DNA of 58,541 nucleotides, from positions 1 to 58,541 of the forward strand of contig JBGAWK010000010.1 of NCBI GenBank assembly GCA_044227665.1, written 5' to 3'. This stretch comes from JBGAWK01 sp044227665 (GTDB lineage Bacteria > Bacteroidota > Bacteroidia > Chitinophagales > JADIYW01). Under the pieces are notes generated by a model. It was not told where the DNA came from and did not search any database. It saw nothing but the letters and a program-made list of their open reading frames with translations. A program made the position numbers and the translations under genes. The number at the start of each line of letters is the position of its first letter. Position 1 is the first letter of the stretch. This document shows, in pieces, positions 7,211 through 15,569 of the stretch.

Positions 7211-8090
7211 ACCCTATTTCAAATCTGACGACAAACACTTCTATCTTCTACACGGTGATACAATGGAACTTATGCCCAAGTTTGACCACCAATTTGATAT
7301 GATTTTTGCCGACCCGCCTTATTTTCTTTCTAATAATGGTTTGTCAATCCAAAATGGGCAAATCGTAAGTGTAAATAAAGGCAAGTGGGACAAATCAGAA
7401 GGGTTTGATTTCATAAACGAGTTCAATCGTAAGTGGCTCACCTTAGTTCGTGATAAGATGAAAGATGATGCTACCATTTGGATAAGCGGAACCCTACACA
7501 ACATTTTTTCAATCGGACAAATCTTAACGGAGTTAGGTTTTAAAATTCTAAATGTAATCACTTGGGAAAAGACCAATCCACCACCCAATTTTTCGTGCCG
7601 ATATTTTACCTATTCCACCGAGCAAATTATTTGGGCAAGGAAGTCCAAAACTGTGCCACATTATTTCAACTATGAACTGATGAAGCAACTCAATGGCGAT
7701 AAGCAAATGAAAGACGTTTGGAAATTACCTGCCATTGCACCTTGGGAAAAATCGTGTGGCAAACACCCCACACAAAAACCATTATCTATTCTAACTCGTT
7801 TGATTTTAGCTTCCACAAAGCCCAATGCATGGATTTTAGATCCATTTACAGGCAGTTCCACAACAGGAATTGCAGCAAATTTGTCAAACAGACGATTTTT
7901 AGGAATTGACCAAGAAGAAGAATACTTGATTATTAGTAAAAACCGAAAACTTGAAATTGAAAATCCGAAAACTTCGGCTATATACAGACAGAAAATAGGA
8001 GGTTTCAACGACAAAAAAGAGCTTGAGGTATTCCTTGTCGAAGAACCAATAGCTGAATATGAATCAGAGCTAAACTTGATAAGAAAATGA
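7203..8090 (+). CDS. DpnA-like adenine-N6 methyltransferase (M2 of the system)
   Basis: The protein has 295 residues and is a beta-class amino-methyltransferase: the catalytic motif DPPY (residues 37-40, in MIFADPPYFLS) comes before the AdoMet-binding motif DPFTGSSTTG (from residue 213). KHPTQKP, the usual conserved segment just before the cofactor site, is also present. DpnA-type enzymes methylate GATC adenine, including on single-stranded DNA, complementing the Dam-type methylase. The gene is preceded by the 84-residue ORF and the controller-protein promoter rather than following the nuclease operon directly. It ends the AT-rich island. Confidence 0.88.
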   Translation: MLKPYFKSDDKHFYLLHGDTMELMPKFDHQFDMIFADPPYFLSNNGLSIQNGQIVSVNKGKWDKSEGFDFINEFNRKWLTLVRDKMKDDATIWISGTLHNIFSIGQILTELGFKILNVITWEKTNPPPNFSCRYFTYSTEQIIWARKSKTVPHYFNYELMKQLNGDKQMKDVWKLPAIAPWEKSCGKHPTQKPLSILTRLILASTKPNAWILDPFTGSSTTGIAANLSNRRFLGIDQEEEYLIISKNRKLEIENPKTSAIYRQKIGGFNDKKELEVFLVEEPIAEYESELNLIRK

Positions 8091-8255
8091 CTTCCCCATA
8101 ATCCCACAACTATTGCATAAAATGAGGTAATTTTTTTATGGAAATGTTGACTTTATTTTATGCTTTCTAAGGTATTCAAGTTTTTAAACCAATTCTGAAA
8201 AAATCTATGGTACATAATATTTAACCGAAAAACAATAGAAAACCCTGAAACTTTC

Positions 8256-8287
8256 TTTGGTTTCCATAGTTTATTCAAATAATTTTG
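8256..8287 (+). promoter_or_regulatory. Consensus Bacteroidota promoter for tetR-tolC
   Basis: TTTG (8256-8259), a 20-base spacer and TAATTTTG (8280-8287) match the TTTG-N19-21-TAnnTTTG consensus exactly. The predicted transcription start falls at or just before the GTG at 8295, so the transcript may be leaderless or nearly so. The rest of 8091-8294 shows no coding sequence. Confidence 0.65.
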
Positions 8288-8294
8288 TACCCTA

Positions 8295-8936
8295 GTGCAC
8301 GCACACGATACTACACTCACCCATCAGGAATTGGAACATAAAATCGTTGCCAATGCAAAAGAACTTTTCCTGAAGATAGGTATCAGAAGTGTAACTATGG
8401 AGGATGTAGCGCGCTCCTTAGGTATCTCTAAGAAGACTATCTATAGTGTATTTATAAATAAAGCAGCACTCGTCCATAGCTGTGTGCTTTCAGATATAAA
8501 TAGCAGGAAGGAGGAAATCAACAGCATCTTTACAGCCAATCATAATGCTATAGAGGAGATGATAATTATGAGTATAAATGTATCGCAGCTACTCAAAAGT
8601 ATAGCGATAAGTGTGATATATGACTTACAAAAGTTCTTTCCCGACACTTGGCAGCTATTACAGGATTATAAAATACGCTTTATCAGGGAGCATATCGTGA
8701 TGAATTTACGCAAAGGAATGGATACCGGCCTATATCGTGATAATATAGATGTAGAGATGATATCCCGACTATATATTGCCAATGCTGACAATATCTTTAA
8801 TACGCAGGTATTTCCTATAGCGGACTATGATCCTGTACATACCTACTCTACTTTGATAAAATATCATCTCTACGCTGTGGCTACAGATAAAGGAAAAGAT
8901 ATTTTAGAAAATAATTTTAAAAAAATAGAAATATGA
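8295..8936 (+). CDS. TetR/AcrR-family transcriptional regulator
   Basis: The protein has 213 residues with an N-terminal TetR helix-turn-helix (KIVANAKELFLKIGIRSVTMEDVARSLGISKKTIY at about residues 16-50) and a C-terminal ligand-binding helical domain. The GTG start at 8295 is chosen because the next Met (in VTMED) lies inside the DNA-binding domain. It sits 7 bases after a consensus -7 element. The stop overlaps the tolC-like start by ATGA, so the regulator and outer-membrane channel form one operon, probably autoregulated. The inducer is unknown. Confidence 0.88.
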   Translation: MHAHDTTLTHQELEHKIVANAKELFLKIGIRSVTMEDVARSLGISKKTIYSVFINKAALVHSCVLSDINSRKEEINSIFTANHNAIEEMIIMSINVSQLLKSIAISVIYDLQKFFPDTWQLLQDYKIRFIREHIVMNLRKGMDTGLYRDNIDVEMISRLYIANADNIFNTQVFPIADYDPVHTYSTLIKYHLYAVATDKGKDILENNFKKIEI

Positions 8937-10267
8937 AAAAATATTTTTTTACCATACTAGGACTATTCTGCAGTATAGCAAAGAGTCAAGATAGTGCCGT
9001 AGTACAGCAATTTTCTTTACAGGAAGCCAAAGACTATGCCATTATTCATGCTTGGACACTCCAACAGTCGGACTTGGAAATTGAGAAAGCTAATCTAAGA
9101 GTAAAAGAAGCCCTATCGGCATTATTACCGCAAGTGAATGGACAAATTGGATATAAGCATTTCGGGGAATTATATACAAGCATCATACCCTCAGGGAGCT
9201 TCCCAGGGCAGCCCATAGATTTGGAAGTACAATTTGGGGTAAAAGAAAATTTCGATGTCAATTTTACGGCTACACAGACGGTGTTCAATGGTGTATTTCT
9301 TGTGGGTATGAAGGCTGCCAAGACTTTCGTAGAAATAGAAAAAAGCAAGAAAGAAGTTACCGCTGATGAAGTAGAAGATCAAGTGACCAGAGCCTACTAC
9401 AATGCGCTGATTGCGAAAGAAAATTCTGCTATCATAGCCCAAAATATTAAAAAACTGGAAGATATACTCAAAACCACCACTGCCCTGTATAATAATGGAG
9501 TGGTGGAAGTCATAGACGTAGATAGACTAAAACTCTCTTTGGCAAATCTCAAAACACAGGTATCTACTTTACAAAAGCAATATGACCTTACCTTATATGT
9601 CCTAAAATACCAAATGGGATATCCTATAGAAGATCCCATAGCCTTAATACAGACTTTGGAAGATTTTGTCAGCAATATCAATGCGCCAGCAGTAAGTGGT
9701 GGTGCGCTTCCATTTATGCAACGCAAGGACTATGCACTCATGGATATGAGAGAGAGTGTCAATGAGTCTAATATCAAGAGATTTAAGGCAGAATATATGC
9801 CGTCAATTATGGCGTATGGCAGCATGGGTGCGCTAGGTTTGTCACAGAAATTCAATTTCTTTGGCAAAGAACCTTGGTATCCATATCGTTTTGCAGGATT
9901 TCAGGTGAATATTCCGGTATGGAATAGCTTTGGCACTAAGGCTAGGGTGCAGAGTGCTAAGGTGGACTTGGAACGTATAAGACTAGGAAGACAGCAGTTG
10001 GAATCTGCCATCACCCTAGAATATAATAAAGCTAAAACCGACTATCTTAATGCTACGGAGGAGCTGAATAATGCCAAATCCAACATGGAATTAGCAGAAA
10101 AAATTTATAAAATTACGCAGATAAAATACAAAGAAGGCGTGGGCAGTAGCCTAGAGCTTACCAATGCCGAGCAACAGGTATATACTACTCAGGCTATATT
10201 GCTTTCTGCTAAATATAAAGTACTGATGGCCAAAACCGATATGGACAAGGCATTAGGCAACTATTGA
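8933..10267 (+). CDS. TolC-family outer membrane efflux protein
   Basis: The protein has 444 residues with a signal peptide (MKKYFFTILGLFCSIAKSQ) and the two-fold repeated helical hairpin layout of outer-membrane efflux proteins (QEAKDYAIIHAWTLQQSDLEIEKANLRVKEA; later NNAKSNMELAEKIYKITQIKYKEGVGSSLELTNAEQQ). Such trimers form the outer-membrane channel for RND or ABC efflux pumps. No membrane-fusion or RND pump gene follows. Instead, the gene ends in a 7-base tail-to-tail overlap with rnpA, so the partners must lie elsewhere or have been lost. Confidence 0.9.
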   Translation: MKKYFFTILGLFCSIAKSQDSAVVQQFSLQEAKDYAIIHAWTLQQSDLEIEKANLRVKEALSALLPQVNGQIGYKHFGELYTSIIPSGSFPGQPIDLEVQFGVKENFDVNFTATQTVFNGVFLVGMKAAKTFVEIEKSKKEVTADEVEDQVTRAYYNALIAKENSAIIAQNIKKLEDILKTTTALYNNGVVEVIDVDRLKLSLANLKTQVSTLQKQYDLTLYVLKYQMGYPIEDPIALIQTLEDFVSNINAPAVSGGALPFMQRKDYALMDMRESVNESNIKRFKAEYMPSIMAYGSMGALGLSQKFNFFGKEPWYPYRFAGFQVNIPVWNSFGTKARVQSAKVDLERIRLGRQQLESAITLEYNKAKTDYLNATEELNNAKSNMELAEKIYKITQIKYKEGVGSSLELTNAEQQVYTTQAILLSAKYKVLMAKTDMDKALGNY

Positions 10268-10647
10268 TGTACTTTGTATAAAAACTTCTTTAATATGTCG
10301 TTTATATGCATATCTATATCTGCATATTGAGGAAGTCGTCCTCTGCCATGATAAGAGAGAAGGCATATATAATGCTGATGTGCGGGTAGCTTGCTTATAA
10401 GCTCTGATTTTGTCAAGCGTACTGCCTCCCTCATTCTTCTTTTGATTGTATTGCGATCTACGGCATTGCCATAATTCTTTTTAGAGACAGAAAACGCCCA
10501 TTGGATATGTACATCGCTAAGTGCATATTCCTGATAGTACATTCTCAAAGCTCCGCTTTGTATGTACCTGCGATCAGTAAATAAGCTTGTGATAGCTTTG
10601 CTACTTTTGAGTTTCTCTTTTGAGGGAAAGGTATTTGTAGAGATAAT
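10261..10647 (-). CDS. rnpA: Ribonuclease P protein component (start codon non-canonical or uncertain)
   Basis: RnpA assists the catalytic RNA in 5' maturation of tRNAs. The signature RNTIKRRMREA (the RNR motif) and FSVSKKNYGNAVDRN are clear. The conserved N-terminal segment NTFPSKEKLKSSKAITSLF is encoded in the same open frame upstream of the first usable start, a TTG at 10548. Between the upstream in-frame TAA and 10548 there is no ATG, GTG or TTG; an ATT at 10645-10647 lies five codons before TFPSKEK, so I extend the gene there. A start at 10548 would remove about 33 residues of the conserved fold. The gene lies downstream of rpmH on the same strand, as is usual. Confidence 0.85.
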   Translation of the reverse strand: MISTNTFPSKEKLKSSKAITSLFTDRRYIQSGALRMYYQEYALSDVHIQWAFSVSKKNYGNAVDRNTIKRRMREAVRLTKSELISKLPAHQHYICLLSYHGRGRLPQYADIDMHINDILKKFLYKVHQ

Positions 10648-10730
10648 AGATAATATTTTAGACTTTATAGCCCAAATGTAATATTATGAGATAATATAAA
10701 GCGTAGCCTAAGGCAAAAATGATTGGAAAA

Positions 10731-10886
10731 TTATTTCAACTTTCTTTCATCCGACACAGAAAGTTTTTTTCTTCCTTTTCTACGGCGAGCATTGATGATT
10801 GCTCTGCCTCCTTTAGTCGCCATACGCTCTCTGAATCCGTGTTTGTTTTTTCGCTTACGTAAAGATGGTTGAAAAGTTCTTTTCAT
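10731..10886 (-). CDS. rpmH: 50S ribosomal protein L34
   Basis: A 51-residue, strongly basic protein matching L34 throughout: MKRTFQPSLRKRKNKHGF, RERMATKGGRAIINARR, RRKGRKKLSV. It is slightly longer than the common 44-47 residues because of a C-terminal DERKLK extension, which is frequent in Bacteroidota. It precedes rnpA, the standard order, with an 83-base gap to the assumed rnpA start. Confidence 0.95.
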   Translation of the reverse strand: MKRTFQPSLRKRKNKHGFRERMATKGGRAIINARRRKGRKKLSVSDERKLK

Positions 10887-10906
10887 GCCTCAAATAATTT
10901 GGACTG

Positions 10907-10914
10907 CGAAGATA
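10907..10914 (-). promoter_or_regulatory. Possible -7 promoter element of rpmH-rnpA
   Basis: On the minus strand this reads TATCTTCG, one mismatch from TAnnTTTG, 20 bases upstream of the rpmH ATG. No -33 TTTG at standard spacing is seen, so the call is tentative. Confidence 0.4.
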
Positions 10915-10983
10915 CTACTTTTTTACAATCAAAAAATAATAATGTATAATTTCTTTTTTCCTTAATACAAATAAGGCAAATAA

Positions 10984-12126
10984 TTACTTCATCAATCCCT
11001 TTTCACGCAACTCCTGAAGGGATTTTTCGTATTGATCCTGCTGACGTTCTTGTGCTAGCACCCATTGGCAAAAGTTGCTGATACCTTCTTGGAATGTTAC
11101 TTGTGGCGTGAAGCCCAAATGCGAGGAAATTTTATCGAGGTTGGCATAGTTGTGGCGGATGTCACCTTTTCGGAATTGCCCACTAATACTAATTGCTGAG
11201 TGGCTGTTATAAATTTTTGACAATGTCTTGGCTACGGTAATAACATCGGTAGCTGTTCCGGTACCTACATTAAAAACCTCAAAATTTGCTTTATCACTTT
11301 CTATAGCAGATACTGTAGCCTCTACCACATCGTCAATATATACAAAATCACGACTTTCTGTTCCATCTTCAAAGATATTGATAGGCTTATCTTCCAGCAA
11401 GCGAGTAGAAAATATAGATAAGATACCGGTATAGGGATTGCTTAGCGACTGTCCCGGGCCATATACATTCTGGTAGCGCAAGGCTACACAAGGAATATTG
11501 AGCGCACTACAAGATACCATGATAGCCCTCTCTTGGTAGTATTTGGTAAGTCCATAGATGGAGTTGGGTTGTATCTGACTGTCTTCATCAGTGGCGCAAC
11601 ATTCTACATCTGTATCTGTTATGGGACATTTTACGGCGAAGTCCCCACGTTCCATATCCTCGGGCTTGCGAGCAGCAGGGTAAACATAGCGGCCTAATGT
11701 AGCATTGTAATATTTTCCCTCACCATATACAGCTCTTGAGGAGGCTACCACTACCTTTTCTACTTGATGGGTAACATTCGTAAGAAAGTCTAATAAGATA
11801 GCGGTGCCTGTACAATTCACTTCATTGTAGCGGCTTACCTGATACATAGACTGCCCTGTGCCGGTCTCTGCTGCAAGATGTACAATGATGTGCGCATCAG
11901 CAATTACTTTCTGCCAATCAGCGACATTACACACATCTCCTACTACCAGTTCCGCTTTCCCCTGTATAGACTGTACCAGTGGACTAGATAAAGGGTCTCT
12001 GCCATGAATCTGTGGGCTAAGATTGTCTAGTACGATGATGCGATATCCCTTTTTATATAATGCATCTACAAGATGACTGCCGATGAATCCGGCGCCGCCA
12101 GTAATTAATATTTTTTTGCTTTCCAT
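10984..12126 (-). CDS. NAD-dependent nucleotide-sugar epimerase (extended SDR)
   Basis: The protein has 380 residues with the Rossmann motif TGGAGFIG (residues 9-16), the catalytic Ser/Tyr/Lys arrangement (VVASSRAVYGEG; YGLTKYYQE giving YxxxK) and the C-terminal substrate region (NVYGPGQSLSNPYTG, DGTESRDFVYIDDV). The insert between the Ser region and the Tyr (ARKPEDMERGDF... TDTDVECCATDEDS) resembles dTDP-L-rhamnose 4-epimerase-like enzymes, although other C4 epimerases or decarboxylases remain possible. Its ATG overlaps the stop of the glycosyltransferase (TAATG), so it is the last gene of a three-gene sugar operon. Confidence 0.85.
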   Translation of the reverse strand: MESKKILITGGAGFIGSHLVDALYKKGYRIIVLDNLSPQIHGRDPLSSPLVQSIQGKAELVVGDVCNVADWQKVIADAHIIVHLAAETGTGQSMYQVSRYNEVNCTGTAILLDFLTNVTHQVEKVVVASSRAVYGEGKYYNATLGRYVYPAARKPEDMERGDFAVKCPITDTDVECCATDEDSQIQPNSIYGLTKYYQERAIMVSCSALNIPCVALRYQNVYGPGQSLSNPYTGILSIFSTRLLEDKPINIFEDGTESRDFVYIDDVVEATVSAIESDKANFEVFNVGTGTATDVITVAKTLSKIYNSHSAISISGQFRKGDIRHNYANLDKISSHLGFTPQVTFQEGISNFCQWVLAQERQQDQYEKSLQELREKGLMK

Positions 12127-13049
12127 TAGGCTCTGAGTATAGTTTTAAGTGTATGAGTAAAAGCGTGTTTGAAGAATTTGTTTTTTATGATATTCCATTT
12201 TCGAGGTATGCCCTGCTGATGTTCCAGTCGTACAAAGTCCTCTAATAATTTCCTTTGTGCAGGAGATATCTTGTCGTCATATCGCAAAAGTATAGCCTGT
12301 GCTTGACGGCATAGTTTTCTAAGATAATTATGAAAGTTTTGGTTCAGGAGCTTGCTCTTCACAGAAGCATCCTGCTCCTTGCGATGTATGCTAGCAGCCC
12401 TGCTGGCATTGGTGTCGTGTATCCTATGGCGTATCGTTGCTGTAGGGATATACTGTATTTCGCCAAAAAGCGAGGCTATAAGGGCAACCCAATGGTCGTG
12501 TAATAAAGCTTCCTGAGGTATGGGGAAAGCAAGATCTGCCAAAGTCCTGTTTATAGCCATAGTACAGCCATAAGGCACATTCTGCATCAGCAAGCGGTGG
12601 GTAGAGGTATATAATGGATTTATTTTTTCATCCATATAAAGCGATGAGCAGATAATATCTCCTTTATCATCTATTTTACATAAATCTGAGAAATACATTT
12701 GTGGAACATCATCTTTGTTACTAAAGGCTGCTAATGTTTTTGTTATTTTATCTTTTTCCCATATATCATCCTGATCGGAAAAGAAGATATAATCTGCATC
12801 TGAATGGCTAAGCAGGGTATTGAAATTTTGTGTAGCTCCTTTGTTGGTATCAAAAGGTACAAGCGTGATTATATGGGGATATTGACTGCGATATTGCTCT
12901 AATAGCGTTGGTGTAGTGTCGCTGGAACCATCGTCGCGGATAAGTATGCGAATGTGGGAACTGCATTGTGCAATAATACTGTCGAGTTGCTCGGCCAGAT
13001 ATTTTTCACCGTTATAGGTAGCTAATAATATATCTATACGGGGATTCAA
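12126..13049 (-). CDS. Family 2 glycosyltransferase
   Basis: The protein has 307 residues with a GT-A fold. The nucleotide-sugar-binding region starts at once (RIDILLATYNGEKYL), with the DDG motif (IRDDGSSDTTPT) and the metal-binding FSDQDDIWEKDK motif. The start is TTG at 13049, immediately after the sulfotransferase stop (TGA TTG). No ATG is compatible with the intact N-terminal strand. This group often transfers rhamnose or similar sugars to surface glycans. The partners are an epimerase downstream and a sulfotransferase upstream, which points to a modified surface polysaccharide or glycolipid. Confidence 0.88.
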   Translation of the reverse strand: MNPRIDILLATYNGEKYLAEQLDSIIAQCSSHIRILIRDDGSSDTTPTLLEQYRSQYPHIITLVPFDTNKGATQNFNTLLSHSDADYIFFSDQDDIWEKDKITKTLAAFSNKDDVPQMYFSDLCKIDDKGDIICSSLYMDEKINPLYTSTHRLLMQNVPYGCTMAINRTLADLAFPIPQEALLHDHWVALIASLFGEIQYIPTATIRHRIHDTNASRAASIHRKEQDASVKSKLLNQNFHNYLRKLCRQAQAILLRYDDKISPAQRKLLEDFVRLEHQQGIPRKWNIIKNKFFKHAFTHTLKTILRA

Positions 13050-13937
13050 TCAGTTTGCAAGTTTATCGTAATGCAATTTTTGCATAAGTGGCTTGTCTTT
13101 AATAGTATGATATACCCTGAGGTACTCAGGGTTGCCAAGGAAAGCATACCCTCTATCTTTTTTTACCATATCTGCCTGCCTCGCTAGTAATCCCTCATCT
13201 ACTGCCAAGCCACAGAATGTTGCCATAAGCGATAGATTGTCTTGAGGCTTCGCCAAAAAATCTTCGTACCGTATATGAAGAATTTTTGTCTCGTCGTTCT
13301 CCAAGGCAAAAGCTTTACTTACATATTCTTCCCATAGATTATACCCTTCTTCTAAAGAAAAAAGCCTGAAATTGGGGTGAAAGCGATTGCTGACTAGCAG
13401 TAACCGTTTTAGCTTCTTTCTCCAAGATAGGCGGTACTTGTTTTTTACTTCCAAGTCTCTCACTATAAAACTAGATACCGAGTCTATAGGGTTTCTGTAT
13501 ATATGTATAATCTTGGCATCAGGGAATATTTCTTTCCAGATGTCGTAGGTGAAGGTGTTTTTGGGGTCTTTCCATCCCCAGGGAATATCTAAGGATTGAA
13601 TACTTTTATAGGTAAAAAATTTATTAACCCCCAAGAAGGATAAGCGCCTTACGCTGCCCAACAAGTAGGTGAGACTTTGTACCAATATTTTTTTGGTCAT
13701 GGGATTGAGATACCTTAGATTATGGGGTAAATCAGCACGTGCATGACAAATTTTAAATATCCAATTATTGATATTATAAAAAAACAATGCCTCATTATTG
13801 ACCTCTTTTCGATGACCTACAAATAGCCCCAACCCTTCCAACATCTTGGTAATCATGGTCGTACCACTTCGGTGCATACCTACTATTATGATTGGCGGGC
13901 GTGATGTCGGCATTGTACAAAAATAATCATTTTGCAT
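13050..13937 (-). CDS. Sulfotransferase family protein
   Basis: The protein has 295 residues. The PAPS 5'-phosphosulfate loop is near the N-terminus (IIIVGMHRSGTTMITKMLEGLG) and the 3'-phosphate-binding segment appears in the middle (AKIIHIYRNPIDSVSSFIVRD). The enzyme would transfer sulfate from PAPS to a carbohydrate or lipid. It is the first gene of the operon with the glycosyltransferase and epimerase, suggesting sulfation of a cell-surface glycan. An internal ATG nine codons in is an alternative start. Sulfate activation genes are not in the window. Confidence 0.85.
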   Translation of the reverse strand: MQNDYFCTMPTSRPPIIIVGMHRSGTTMITKMLEGLGLFVGHRKEVNNEALFFYNINNWIFKICHARADLPHNLRYLNPMTKKILVQSLTYLLGSVRRLSFLGVNKFFTYKSIQSLDIPWGWKDPKNTFTYDIWKEIFPDAKIIHIYRNPIDSVSSFIVRDLEVKNKYRLSWRKKLKRLLLVSNRFHPNFRLFSLEEGYNLWEEYVSKAFALENDETKILHIRYEDFLAKPQDNLSLMATFCGLAVDEGLLARQADMVKKDRGYAFLGNPEYLRVYHTIKDKPLMQKLHYDKLAN

Positions 13938-14076
13938 AACTCATTATCAGCTAATTCATATTGCACACGCATAGTTCCTAGATAATATTTCGCTATTGCT
14001 TTCAATTTCTGTATATTAGAATAAGTTTAAGTTTTATTTTTGAAGAATAAATCTAGGCGATAATGTTACCGAAGAA

Positions 14077-14703
14077 ATGATATCAGGTATAAAAAACTAT
14101 TTCCTGACTACCATATATCCTGAAGCCAGTAGGCGAAAAGATTTGGAAGATGCATTTCGAGGACTTGCAGAACACATGCATCAACCTAGGCGTATATGGG
14201 GGCTTTTTGGCAATATGGCAGGTGCAGTATTCAAGTTTGGGCGACAATTTATTACTGCGTTGAGGTCAGGATTTTCAGCACTAGACTCCTTTGTCAGTGC
14301 AAAAAAATTTGAGTCTTCCATGATGGATATTGCCATTAAGAATGGTATCACCATGCCTATGAGTGATGAGGATTTTGAAGACTGCATCTATCAACTGGAG
14401 CGGGAAGAAGTAGAGAATTTTATCTCCCATGTAAGGGCACTCTTTGAAGCCATGATAAATACTAAACTACTGGAAAAGACAATACAAATCCTAGATAATG
14501 TTGCTCATACTATGCGCCAAAAGCCACAGTTGTATCCTACCTCCGATGTGGAAGGAATCTTGTTAGGCAAGAACCTGTTACAAGAGGGGTACAACCTCTT
14601 TTCCAAATATGATGAAAATACCAAAAAGTTGATAGTAGATATTATTTATAAAAATGAGATGTGGGCTATAGAGGAAATATTCCATAGGCGAGAAGACCTA
14701 TAA
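14077..14703 (+). CDS. Uncharacterised helical protein
   Basis: I do not recognise this 208-residue protein. It is largely helical and soluble with no signal peptide. An amphipathic or mildly hydrophobic N-terminal region (RRIWGLFGNMAGAVFKFGRQFITALRSGF) is followed by acidic helices (MSDEDFEDCIYQLEREEVENF). It stands divergent from the sulfotransferase operon and about 100 bases ahead of the alpha/beta hydrolase gene, in the same direction, so co-transcription is possible. Codon use looks native. Confidence 0.7.
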   Translation: MISGIKNYFLTTIYPEASRRKDLEDAFRGLAEHMHQPRRIWGLFGNMAGAVFKFGRQFITALRSGFSALDSFVSAKKFESSMMDIAIKNGITMPMSDEDFEDCIYQLEREEVENFISHVRALFEAMINTKLLEKTIQILDNVAHTMRQKPQLYPTSDVEGILLGKNLLQEGYNLFSKYDENTKKLIVDIIYKNEMWAIEEIFHRREDL

Positions 14704-14810
14704 TGCTATCTCCCTGATTTCCAGTATTTTTTATTTTTATTAATATTTTGTTGAATATTTCTGTACAGCAAAGCTGATATTTTGGTCTATTTTGTGCAGC
14801 GTACAAGATT

Positions 14811-15569
14811 ATGTCTGAAAAAGTTGTAAAAGAGATACGATTTGCCAGCTATGGAAAAGGAGATACCCTAATTCTCTTACATGGATTATTTGGCAGTTTA
14901 GCGAATTTCGAACATACTATAGCCTATTTTTCCCAAAAATACAGAGTAATAGTACCTTTTCTACCCCTGTATTCCTTGGATATTCGGGAAACTTCCGTAG
15001 AGGGCATGGTTACTTTTTTAGAAAAAATATTTACAGAGGAAGGTATAGAGCGTTTTGTGATGGTAGGCAATTCATTAGGAGGTCATGTAGCACTTGTCTA
15101 TACACTACGTAATCCCGACAAGGTAAAAGCACTTGTCCTCACTGGCAGCTCGGGTCTCTTCGAGCGAGCATTTGGAGACACCCTGCCTCGAAGAGGAGAT
15201 TACCAATATATCAAACAAAAGACAGAACAAACCTTCTATAATCCTCATATCGCCACCAAAGAGCTGGTAGATGAAATCTTTGAAATAATTTCTGACAGAG
15301 AAAAAGCCTTGAGAGTCGTGGTGCTAGCGAAATCTGCGGTACGCCATCATATAGGAGGAGAACTCCATAATATAAAAGTGCCCTGTCAGCTGATATGGGG
15401 AAAGCAGGATACGATTACGCCACCCTTTGTGGCAGAAGAATTCCATAAGTTTATCCCTCATTCGCATCTCTACTGGATAGATGAATGTGGTCATGCGGCG
15501 ATGATGGAGCAGCCTGAAATATTCAATGAACTATTAGAACAATTTATTTGTTCCATAAATGAAAATTGA
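14811..15569 (+). CDS. Alpha/beta-hydrolase fold protein
   Basis: The protein has 252 residues with the oxyanion-hole motif HGLFG near residue 25, the nucleophile elbow GNSLGGH (catalytic Ser), the Asp region WGKQDTITPP and the catalytic His in DECGHAAMMEQPE. The triad is complete, so an esterase/hydrolase activity is likely; the substrate is not predictable. The stop overlaps the TTG start of the CBS-domain gene, an arrangement common in Bacteroidota where such a hydrolase precedes a CBS protein and NAD kinase. Confidence 0.88.
   Translation: MSEKVVKEIRFASYGKGDTLILLHGLFGSLANFEHTIAYFSQKYRVIVPFLPLYSLDIRETSVEGMVTFLEKIFTEEGIERFVMVGNSLGGHVALVYTLRNPDKVKALVLTGSSGLFERAFGDTLPRRGDYQYIKQKTEQTFYNPHIATKELVDEIFEIISDREKALRVVVLAKSAVRHHIGGELHNIKVPCQLIWGKQDTITPPFVAEEFHKFIPHSHLYWIDECGHAAMMEQPEIFNELLEQFICSINEN

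Noticed and set aside
10549..10680. Frameshift in rnpA as cause of the missing start
   Set aside because: The conserved N-terminal segment is in the same frame as the rest of rnpA, so only the start codon is unusual.
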